Translations under genes and position numbers: made by a program | The notes under the pieces: model-generated | What the model was told of the DNA's origin: nothing | What the model saw: the letters and a program-made list of their open reading frames with translations, nothing else | The model's database searches: none | NCBI GenBank assembly: GCA_947456005.1 | Contig: CANGRP010000164.1 | Coordinates: 1 to 5,754 of the forward strand | Length of the DNA: 5,754 nt | Direction: 5' to 3' | Origin: Caulobacteraceae bacterium | Lineage (GTDB): Bacteria > Pseudomonadota > Alphaproteobacteria > Caulobacterales > Caulobacteraceae | In this document: positions 1-5,754 of the stretch, piece after piece | Numbering within the stretch: position 1 is the first letter of the stretch | Layout: the number at the start of each line of letters is the position of its first letter

Positions 1-1004
<1,004 letters not shown>

Positions 1005-1092
1005 TGGCTTCCCCGAAATCTTGCTCTCGTTGATATCTGGCGCTGTCACAAGCGCGCCGCTCTTGTTGTCTCTCCGGCGACCGGCCGGGTAC
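1005..1092 (-). promoter_or_regulatory. Short spacer upstream of the TonB receptor with a 5+6+5 dyad
   Basis: This 88-base gap lies between the Gfo/Idh stop and the receptor start. It contains the inverted repeat GCGCT-N6-AGCGC at 1040-1055, which could be an operator or a small hairpin, and a short GC-rich hairpin CCGGC-N5-GCCGG at 1074-1088 just after the Gfo/Idh stop. The latter has no T-run, so it is not a typical intrinsic terminator. I could not find a convincing -35/-10 pair. The receptor may be read through from the upstream gene or have its own promoter here. Confidence 0.3.
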
Positions 1093-2181
1093 TCAGAAAC
1101 CCAGTTCCGACATCTCCACCACACGCTTCTCGCGCGCGCTGATCTCTGCGGCTGCGCCGATGGCCACGGCCATCAACCCGTCACGTGCGGTCACTTCCAC
1201 CGGGCCCGCTCCACGCACCGCCGCGTTGAAGCGCTGGTGCTCGTAGAAGGTCGACCCGTGGTGGGTTCCGGCCTTCAGGGCGGTGGGATCCACGTCGACG
1301 ACGCGACGCTCCACGCGCTTAGGGTTACGGAACCCCACCCGCGGAGAATACACTATATCCCCACTAGGAATTAGGGCGTCAAGCCGCGCGGCATCCCCGA
1401 CAGCGGTGATCTCTTCCTGGTTCTCGGCGCCGTCGGCGAACATGCAGAGATCCAGCATGGCGCGAACGCCGTTGGCGAAGTCGATGGTGGTGTAGCTGTT
1501 GTCGATGATGTCGGGCCGACGACCCTCATAGCTTTCGCCGAGATGGTTCACATCCATGGCGCCCGAGCAGTAGACCCGAACGGCCTCCGAACGGGTGATG
1601 AGCCTCATCAAGTCGAAGAAGTGGCAGCACTTTTCGACCATTGTCCCACCGGTATTCGCGGCGAACCGGTTCCAGTCGCCCACCTTCCTCAGAAACGGGA
1701 AGCGGTGCTCGCGAATCGACAGCATCTGCAGCCTTCCGACCCGGCCGCCGTGTACCTCGCCGATGAACGCCTCGGCCGGCGGCATGTAACGGTACTCCAT
1801 CGCCGTCCAGAACGGGGCCGAGGCGCGCTCGGCCTGCTCGACGATCCAGCGCGCGTCCTCGAGCGTCGTGGCCAACGGTTTCTCGCAGAGAATCGGCAGT
1901 CCGGCCTCGAACATCGGTTCCAGCACCTGTCGGTGCGTGTTGTTCGGACTGGAGACGATGACGCAATCCACAAGGCCGCTGCGGGCCAAATCGGCCCCTG
2001 TCGTAAAGGCGGTGACGAGATCAGCCTTCGGACCCAGCGCTTCGCGGGCCGGGCCCAGCGATCGTTCGACGGGATCGGCGATTGCGGTCACCACCGCGCC
2101 CGGCGTCACGGCGAGGTTGTGGATGTGCTCCACGCCCATCATGCCAACACCGACTAGGCCGTAGCGGACCGTCTCGGCCAA
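1093..2181 (-). CDS. Gfo/Idh/MocA-family NAD(P)-dependent protein, possible NAD-dependent sulfoquinovosidase (GH188-like)
   Basis: A 362-residue protein from a TTG start at 2181. The N-terminal Rossmann domain has GVGMMG (11-16), the strand-end acid D36 and the family hallmark EKP (100-102). The C-terminal sheet domain carries GGTMVEKCCHFFD (178-190). There E183 and H187 fit the D-x3-H catalytic pair of inositol dehydrogenase, with Glu replacing Asp. A basic aromatic stretch REHRFPFLRKVGDWNRF (157-173) could line an anionic sugar pocket. Family members oxidise sugars or, as in GH188 sulfoquinovosidases, use bound NAD+ for transient C3 oxidation to cleave a glycoside. The GH188 role is inferred from the SsuD-like monooxygenase and SmoB-like reductase nearby and the lack of a GH31 enzyme here; a plain sugar dehydrogenase is the alternative. 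The ATG at 2277 would add 32 residues with no family resemblance and run across the divergent control region. Confidence 0.9.
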   Translation of the reverse strand: MAETVRYGLVGVGMMGVEHIHNLAVTPGAVVTAIADPVERSLGPAREALGPKADLVTAFTTGADLARSGLVDCVIVSSPNNTHRQVLEPMFEAGLPILCEKPLATTLEDARWIVEQAERASAPFWTAMEYRYMPPAEAFIGEVHGGRVGRLQMLSIREHRFPFLRKVGDWNRFAANTGGTMVEKCCHFFDLMRLITRSEAVRVYCSGAMDVNHLGESYEGRRPDIIDNSYTTIDFANGVRAMLDLCMFADGAENQEEITAVGDAARLDALIPSGDIVYSPRVGFRNPKRVERRVVDVDPTALKAGTHHGSTFYEHQRFNAAVRGAGPVEVTARDGLMAVAIGAAAEISAREKRVVEMSELGF

Positions 2182-2185
2182 CTGA

Positions 2186-2193
2186 CTCTCCAG
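2186..2193 (-). promoter_or_regulatory. Ribosome binding site fixing the TTG start of the Gfo/Idh gene
   Basis: On the minus strand the bases read CTGGAGAG, six bases from the GGAG core to the TTG at 2181-2179. The encoded protein then begins just ahead of the Rossmann strand (ETVRYGLVGVG), as is usual for the family. No comparable site was seen in front of the ATG at 2277. Confidence 0.6.
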
Positions 2194-2290
2194 AGAATAT
2201 GACAACGCCAACAGACTGTGAGCATCCTTCCAGATGATGCTTCGGAGCAAGCTCGAAAGTTGCGCAGGTGGAGCCATGCGCTGGCGTCTG

Positions 2291-2297
2291 GGAGAGG
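2291..2297 (+). promoter_or_regulatory. Ribosome binding site supporting a TTG start for the MFS gene
   Basis: GGAGAGG lies seven bases upstream of the in-frame TTG at 2305. The longer GTG start at 2218 has no comparable site and would add 29 polar residues ahead of the first membrane segment. The ATG at 2356 lacks a purine-rich site at a proper distance. Confidence 0.55.
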
Positions 2298-2304
2298 TGC
2301 GGCC

Positions 2305-3582
2305 TTGACAAACGGGTCAACTCTGGCGGCTGCAGGCAGCCTTCTCACGCCGCAGATGCGCTTGCTTCTGTTCGTCCTCCTGACCTTCGCCGGCATCCTG
2401 AATCTGGTGGATCGCCAGATCATCTCGGTGCTCAAGCCCGAGATGTCGGCCGAACTCGGGTGGACCGACGAGGATTACGGCGCGATGGGCGCTTGGTTCC
2501 AGGGAGCCATGGCGCTCGGCCTGCTGTTCGCAGGGCCGTTGGTCGATCGGATCGGCGTGAGGTGGGCTAATCCGCTGGGTGTGTTCAGCTGGAGCCTCGC
2601 GGCCATGGCCCACGGCCTCGCTCACAGCATCCCGCAGTTCATCCTCTGCCGCGTCGGACTGGGGGCGACCGAGGCCATGGGGACGCCGTCGATGATCAAG
2701 ACGGTGGCGACGATTCTGCCTCCCGAAGTGCGCTCCACAGGGTTCGGCGTGATCAACGCCGTGAACAGCCTGGGCGCGATCAGCGCCCCTGTGCTCATTC
2801 CTGTGATGGCGGGCGCCCTGGGCTGGCGCGGCGCCTTCTTGGTGGCCGGGCTGGCCGGGGTGGTCTGGACGGTCTGCTGGCTGATCGTCACGCGCAAGAC
2901 GCCCCTCGATGCCCCGCCGACGCCCGCAGCCCAGCCGGACGCTCCGCGCCGTCCGATCCTGAAGGACCGCAGCACCTGGGCCATCGCGGGCGCGAAGTTC
3001 CTGTCCGACGCCACCTGGTGGTTGCTGCTGTTCTGGATGCCGGACCTGATGCACCGCCAGTTTGGCGTGTCCGGCGTGGCGCTCGGGGGTTTTGTCGCGC
3101 TGGCTTACACCGGCGCCGCCGCGGGATCCCTGATCAGCGGGACTTTGGCGACTGCGCTGATGTCGCGGGGCCTCCCGGTGGACCGGGTGCGCAAGGGGAT
3201 CATGCTGGGCTCGGGCCTTCTGGTGCTGGTGCTGCCCGCCACATTGGCTGCACCCAACGCCTGGGCGGCTGCGGGCATCCTGGCCGTGGTGCTTGCGGCC
3301 CACCAGGGGTTCTCCACCAACCTGTTCGCCCTGATCACCGACGTGACGCCGACCGACAAGGTGGGGCGTGTCACCAGCTTCGGCGCGTTCTGCGGCAATA
3401 TCGGCGGAATGGGCATAGTCTGGGCTGCGGGCAAGGTGCTCACCATGGGACTTGGCTATGGCCCACTCCTGTTGTTCGCCAGCAGCAGCTACCTGCTGGC
3501 GCTGGGCTGGATCCAGCTGTGGCTGCCGAAGATCACGCCCCTCGCCGACCGCCAACCGGCGCCGGTCAGCCTCGGACACTGA
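2305..3582 (+). CDS. MFS transporter, anion:cation symporter (hexuronate-transporter-like) family
   Basis: Inner-membrane secondary transporter of 425 residues from the TTG start (454 from the GTG at 2218), matching the usual twelve-helix size. Helix 1 is hydrophobic and ends in the NLVDRQ motif (33-38), followed by W53-T-D-E-D-Y58-G, typical of ExuT/DgoT-type carriers. The MFS signature G77-x3-D81-R82-x-G84-x-R86 sits in loop 2-3, and helix 4 carries R116-x3-G-x2-E123-A with P128. A proline- and charge-rich cytoplasmic loop (about 197-224) joins the two six-helix halves; the second half opens with a WWLLLFWMPDLM segment. This family mostly carries sugar acids and other organic anions by proton symport. 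Sulfoquinovose, a C6-sulfonated hexose, would be a reasonable anionic substrate in this context, but a hexuronate or aldonate cannot be excluded. It diverges from the Gfo/Idh gene and converges on the monooxygenase. Confidence 0.92.
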   Translation: MTNGSTLAAAGSLLTPQMRLLLFVLLTFAGILNLVDRQIISVLKPEMSAELGWTDEDYGAMGAWFQGAMALGLLFAGPLVDRIGVRWANPLGVFSWSLAAMAHGLAHSIPQFILCRVGLGATEAMGTPSMIKTVATILPPEVRSTGFGVINAVNSLGAISAPVLIPVMAGALGWRGAFLVAGLAGVVWTVCWLIVTRKTPLDAPPTPAAQPDAPRRPILKDRSTWAIAGAKFLSDATWWLLLFWMPDLMHRQFGVSGVALGGFVALAYTGAAAGSLISGTLATALMSRGLPVDRVRKGIMLGSGLLVLVLPATLAAPNAWAAAGILAVVLAAHQGFSTNLFALITDVTPTDKVGRVTSFGAFCGNIGGMGIVWAAGKVLTMGLGYGPLLLFASSSYLLALGWIQLWLPKITPLADRQPAPVSLGH

Positions 3583-3595
3583 GCGCCTGCGGCGC
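3583..3595. terminator. Possible hairpin terminator after the MFS gene
   Basis: GCGCC-TGC-GGCGC starts right after the transporter stop codon: a five-base GC-only stem with a three-base loop, in the 66-base gap between two converging genes. There is no T-run on either side, so it is a weak candidate for intrinsic termination and may only stall polymerase or protect the 3' end. The rest of the gap, to 3648, shows no convincing structure. Confidence 0.3.
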
Positions 3596-3648
3596 GGTGA
3601 TCCCGCGGCTTCGGTCAGGCTCGTCGTCGCAGCTGGCTCTCCAACCCT

Positions 3649-4719
3649 TCAGACCAGCGGGCCGTGCTCGAGCCGCGGCAGCACATGGCGGGCAAATAGG
3701 TCCGCCTCGGCCGCGTGCGGATAGCCTGAAAGAATGAAGGCCTCGATGCCCATGGCCCGGTAGTCGTTCAGCTTGGCCAGTACCTGGTCCGGATCACCGA
3801 CTATCGCCGCGCCGCAGCCTGACCGGGCCCGGCCGATACCGGTCCACAGGTGCGGTTCGGCATAGCCGTCATCGGCCGCGCTTTCGCGCAGCGCCGCCTG
3901 CGCCTGGACGCCCACCGAGGTGGAGTCGAGCGACTTGGCGCGGATCGCAGCGCCTGCATCCGCATCCAGCTTCGAGAGCAGGCGGTCGGCGGCCGTGCGC
4001 GCCTCGGCCTCGGTGTCGCGGACCACCACATGGGCCCGGTAGCCGAACCGGAGTTTGCGGCCATGCTGCGCCGCGCGCGCGGTCATGTCGGCGATGATGT
4101 CGGCGACCGCCTCGCGTCGGTCTGGCCACATCAGGTACACGTCGCAGCCCTTGGCGGCCGCCGCGCGCGCATCCTCCGAGAGCCCGCCGAAGTAGAGCTG
4201 GGGGGCCTTGCCCGAAACCGTGCCGATACGCGGCGGATCCAGCTTCAGCTTCCAGAAATCCCCGTCATGGTCCAGCGGTTGGCCGTTCAGCAGCGTCTTC
4301 AGTATGCTCATGGCTTCGACCGTGCGCGCATAGCGCGGGCCCGACGCCAGCTTCTCGCCGGGCATGTCGGAGGAGATGATGTTCACCGTCAGCCGACCTC
4401 CGAGGATGCGGTCGATCGTGGCGATCTGGCGCGCCAGTTGCGGCGGCCACATCTCGCCGATCCGCACGGCCATCAGGAGGCGCATGCGCTTCAGCATCGG
4501 CGCGATCGCCGCGGCGAAGGCGGTGGTGTCGATGCCCAGCTCGTAGCCCGAGGGCAGCAGGATATTGTCGAAGCCGCCGGCCTCGGCCTGCAGGACGATG
4601 TCTCGGCAGTGCTCCCAGCTCGACTTCAGCGCCGGGTCGGGCACGCCGAGGAACTCATAGTCGTCGTCGCAGAGTGCGGAGAACCAGGAGACTTCGCAGG
4701 GCGGCAGGGCTTGGGTCAC
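3649..4719 (-). CDS. SsuD-like FMNH2-dependent monooxygenase (LLM class), probable sulfoquinovose monooxygenase
   Basis: A 356-residue bacterial-luciferase-like TIM barrel of the alkanesulfonate monooxygenase group. Such enzymes use FMNH2 and O2 from a partner reductase to split C-S bonds, giving sulfite and an aldehyde. Residues aligned by eye to E. coli SsuD sites are kept: R228 and H230 in FGYRAHV, R299 in GRARSGCG, and Y333/H335 in the ILSGYPH signature. YFGG (176-179) and DVYLMW (193-198) also match. The SsuD active-site cysteine C54 falls in a differing stretch (LLPSGYELG), and the loop after NIISSD (113-118) is shortened, which may mean a different substrate. It starts with GTG, overlapping the TGA of the upstream reductase (GTGA), with GGGGAG at 4730-4735 as RBS. 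That pairing matches SmoC with SmoB in the sulfo-SMO pathway. A general sulfonate monooxygenase is the alternative. Confidence 0.88.
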   Translation of the reverse strand: MTQALPPCEVSWFSALCDDDYEFLGVPDPALKSSWEHCRDIVLQAEAGGFDNILLPSGYELGIDTTAFAAAIAPMLKRMRLLMAVRIGEMWPPQLARQIATIDRILGGRLTVNIISSDMPGEKLASGPRYARTVEAMSILKTLLNGQPLDHDGDFWKLKLDPPRIGTVSGKAPQLYFGGLSEDARAAAAKGCDVYLMWPDRREAVADIIADMTARAAQHGRKLRFGYRAHVVVRDTEAEARTAADRLLSKLDADAGAAIRAKSLDSTSVGVQAQAALRESAADDGYAEPHLWTGIGRARSGCGAAIVGDPDQVLAKLNDYRAMGIEAFILSGYPHAAEADLFARHVLPRLEHGPLV

Positions 4720-5624
4720 GGCAGCGGTTCTCCCCGGGCGGCGACCAGGACCTCATACCATTCAGCCCGGGTCCAGGTGGGCGTGTAGGCGTCGGGAATC
4801 TCGGCGATCCGGGCGGTCGACTGGGTCCCGACTATGGGAATGGGCCGGGCCGGATGGGCCATGATCCAGCTGTAGGCCGCGGCGGCGCGGCTGACACCCG
4901 CCTGCTTGGCCTTGGCGTCCAGTGCCGCAGCGACCGCGCGCGTGCGGTCATCGGCGGGATTGCCCAGCCGGCCGCCGCCGAGGGGCGACCAAGCCAGAAC
5001 AGCCATGCCGCGTGCGATCGCCTGGTCAAGCACCCCGTCGCCCAGCGGCGCCACGGCCAGGGGTGAGAATTCGGGCTGGCAGGAGACAATCGGCAGGGGC
5101 AGGTGGGCGGCCAGGGCCTCCACCTGCGAGGGCGTGAAGTTAGAGACGCCGACGGCGCCGATCTTGCCGGCCTGGTGCGCCGTCAGAAGGGCCTCGCCGA
5201 TCTCGGCGGGATGGGTCAGGAGGTCGGGTCGGTGAATCTGCCAGAGCGGAACATGATCGACCCCCATCCGGGCGAGCGAGGCGTCGATGGCGGCGGCCAG
5301 GTAACTGGCGCTCGAGTCGTAGGGCACGCCCATGGAGATGCCGCCCTTGGTGGCGATGACCATCCGGCCCCGCAGGCCCGGATTGCCGGCCAGCACCCGC
5401 CCGAGCAAGGCCTCCGCCGCGCCGAAGGGCTCGCCATTGTCAGGGCCGTAGATATCCGCCGTGTCAAAGAGCGTGACGCCGGCGTCAAGGGCGGCCTGGA
5501 TGCGCGCCTCCGCCGCCGCCACATCGTCCCCGGCGAAGCGCCACATGCCCCAGGCGACCGAGGAAACCTCTGGGCCGCCGGGATAGAGGGCGCGCATGCG
5601 GGGCGGACTTGGAAGCTGGGTCAT
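4716..5624 (-). CDS. Aldo/keto reductase, YdhF/SmoB-like (probable 6-oxo-glucose reductase)
   Basis: Cytosolic NAD(P)H-dependent (beta/alpha)8-barrel reductase of 302 residues, normal length. The catalytic tetrad is complete: D54, Y59 (in DTADIYG), K93 (in ATKGG) and H131 (in IHRPD). Cofactor-binding parts follow: GVSNFTPSQ (159-167), QPEFSPL (183-189), WSPLGGGRL (212-220) and IPIVGTQ near the C-terminus. The overall motif order and the C-terminal WTRAEWYEVL-type helix resemble E. coli YdhF and, from memory, Agrobacterium SmoB, which reduces 6-oxo-glucose to glucose after desulfonation of sulfoquinovose. It is the first gene of a two-gene unit and its stop overlaps the start of the monooxygenase by four bases. 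The start chosen is the ATG at 5624, which has only AAGG close by; the strong AGGAGG lies 15 bases away. A second ATG at codon 10 is possible. The family call is firm; the substrate is inferred. Confidence 0.93.
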   Translation of the reverse strand: MTQLPSPPRMRALYPGGPEVSSVAWGMWRFAGDDVAAAEARIQAALDAGVTLFDTADIYGPDNGEPFGAAEALLGRVLAGNPGLRGRMVIATKGGISMGVPYDSSASYLAAAIDASLARMGVDHVPLWQIHRPDLLTHPAEIGEALLTAHQAGKIGAVGVSNFTPSQVEALAAHLPLPIVSCQPEFSPLAVAPLGDGVLDQAIARGMAVLAWSPLGGGRLGNPADDRTRAVAAALDAKAKQAGVSRAAAAYSWIMAHPARPIPIVGTQSTARIAEIPDAYTPTWTRAEWYEVLVAARGEPLP

Positions 5625-5639
5625 GGGCCTTGTCTCAAA

Positions 5640-5647
5640 CCTCCTCT
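5640..5647 (-). promoter_or_regulatory. Strong but distant Shine-Dalgarno upstream of the aldo/keto reductase
   Basis: The minus strand reads AGAGGAGG here, the best anti-16S match in the window, yet 15 bases separate it from the ATG at 5624. No in-frame ATG, GTG or TTG lies at a better distance. The palindrome at 5653-5669 ends only five bases upstream of it, so a hairpin in the leader could affect ribosome access. Confidence 0.5.
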
Positions 5648-5652
5648 AGGTC

Positions 5653-5669
5653 CCGACCCCGCGGGTCGG
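5653..5669. repeat. Perfect 7-bp inverted repeat, possible operator or leader hairpin
   Basis: CCGACCC-CGC-GGGTCGG is a perfect 7+3+7 dyad in the leader of the reductase-monooxygenase operon, with an 8-base palindrome CCCGCGGG nested at 5658-5665. Next to it is a second, weaker pair, GGGG-N7-CCCC (5672-5686). GTCCC (5650-5654) could pair with GGGAC (5692-5696) to enclose both, although it shares bases with the first stem. It sits where an operator controlling this operon and a possible divergent gene would be expected. No T-run follows on either strand, so a terminator is unlikely. Confidence 0.5.
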
Positions 5670-5699
5670 TTGGGGCGGTTCACCCCGCTGAGGGACATC

Positions 5700-5754
5700 A
5701 TGACCGGCTCTACTTCCCGAGGGAAGCCAGGCTCCCGGGGTGCAGGAGCCCCAG
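5700..5754 (+). CDS. Possible start of a divergent gene, unrecognised (truncated by window end)
   Basis: An ATG at 5700 opens an 18-codon frame to the window edge, encoding MTGSTSRGKPGSRGAGAP. GAGGG at 5690-5694 lies five bases upstream, a good ribosome-binding distance. The residues are a polar, Gly/Ser/Arg/Pro-rich tail with no recognisable domain. Such tails often precede the helix-turn-helix of LacI-type regulators, and a divergent regulator would fit a sugar catabolic operon, but this is a guess. The same bases hold two strong inverted repeats (CTTCCC-GA-GGGAAG at 5713-5726 and GGCTCC-N9-GGAGCC at 5730-5750), so it may instead be non-coding leader. Confidence 0.35.
   Translation, partial: MTGSTSRGKPGSRGAGAP
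5713..5750. repeat. Two adjacent inverted repeats at the right edge
   Basis: CTTCCC-GA-GGGAAG (5713-5726) is a near-perfect 14-base palindrome. Three bases later, GGCTCC-N9-GGAGCC (5730-5750) forms a 6-bp stem. They could be operators, part of a structured leader for the minus-strand operon, or chance symmetry in GC-rich coding sequence at the start of the frame at 5700. I could not match them to a known riboswitch. Confidence 0.35.

Larger units (their letters stand above)
2182..2304. promoter_or_regulatory. Divergent control region between the Gfo/Idh gene and the MFS transporter
   Basis: With the RBS-supported TTG starts, 123 bases separate two diverging genes, so both promoters should lie here. 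Visible symmetry: AGCATC-N9-GATGCT at 2221-2241; GAGC-AA-GCTC at 2245-2254, flanked by TTCG and CGAA to give a near-palindrome over 2241-2257; and TGACAACGCCAACA at 2200-2213, which loosely fits the TG-N4-CG-N4-CA layout of LacI-family operators. A further dyad, TTGAC-N6-GTCAA (2305-2320), begins at the transporter start codon. No clear -35/-10 pair is visible. Which of these sites is functional cannot be told from one sequence. Confidence 0.45.

Noticed and set aside
1074..1088. Terminator between the Gfo/Idh gene and the TonB receptor
   Set aside because: The stem is only 5 bp and is followed on the minus strand by a purine-rich stretch, not a T-run.
2305..2310. Perfect TTGACA -35 hexamer
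   Set aside because: It coincides with the proposed TTG start codon and has no -10-like sequence at 16-18 bases downstream.
2317..3579. Long minus-strand open frame opposite the MFS gene
   Set aside because: Its translation is rich in Arg, Gln, His and Gly with no domain, as expected for the antisense of GC-rich coding DNA, while the plus strand encodes a clear MFS protein.
3850..4788. Long plus-strand open frame opposite the monooxygenase
   Set aside because: Composition is that of an antisense shadow, with no recognisable motif; the minus strand has conserved SsuD motifs throughout.
5622..5638. Five-codon upstream frame starting TTG at 5638 whose TGA overlaps the reductase ATG
   Set aside because: The AGGAGG is only one base from that TTG, too close to initiate, and nothing else supports translation.
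5671..5690. tRNA T-arm-like GGTTCACCCC
   Set aside because: No matching acceptor, D or anticodon arms lie at the proper distance on either side.
5670..5754. Riboswitch (THI-box or cobalamin-like) suggested by CGCTGAG and GGGAAGCC
   Set aside because: The essential remaining conserved blocks are absent on both strands, so only short chance matches remain.

Overview
The window is GC-rich and compactly coded. It combines a TonB-dependent receptor with a QKREE-type N-terminus and SsuD-, Gfo/Idh- and AKR-family enzymes. This suggests an alphaproteobacterium of the Caulobacterales or Sphingomonadales type; the assignment is an inference from gene style, not from a marker gene.

Layout. Positions 1-1004 (minus) hold the N-terminal two-fifths or so of a TonB-dependent outer-membrane receptor that runs off the left edge. 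Positions 1093-2181 (minus) encode a Gfo/Idh/MocA-fold NAD-dependent protein. A roughly 120-bp divergent control region separates it from a plus-strand MFS transporter of the anion:cation symporter type (2305-3582). Convergent to the transporter, and read from the right, is a tight two-gene minus-strand operon: an aldo/keto reductase (4716-5624) followed, with a 4-base GTGA overlap, by an SsuD-like flavin-dependent monooxygenase (3649-4719). The last 130 bases hold a strong palindrome, the leader of that operon, and possibly the first codons of a divergent gene starting at 5700.

How the genes may work together. A YdhF/SmoB-like aldo/keto reductase translationally coupled to an SsuD/SmoC-like monooxygenase is the core of the oxidative desulfurisation (sulfo-SMO) route for sulfoquinovose (SQ), the 6-sulfo-glucose of plant and cyanobacterial sulfolipid. 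In that route the monooxygenase releases sulfite from C6 to give 6-oxo-glucose, and the reductase converts that to glucose. Gfo/Idh-fold NAD-dependent sulfoquinovosidases (GH188) are known from SQ clusters that lack a classical GH31 enzyme, and the Gfo/Idh protein here could fill that role. The ACS-type transporter suits an anionic hexose, and the TonB receptor would bring the glycoside across the outer membrane. This gives a full proposed path: outer-membrane entry, inner-membrane import, glycoside cleavage, desulfonation, reduction to glucose. The substrate is inferred, not shown by the sequence. The flavin reductase needed to supply FMNH2 and a sulfite exporter are not in the window.
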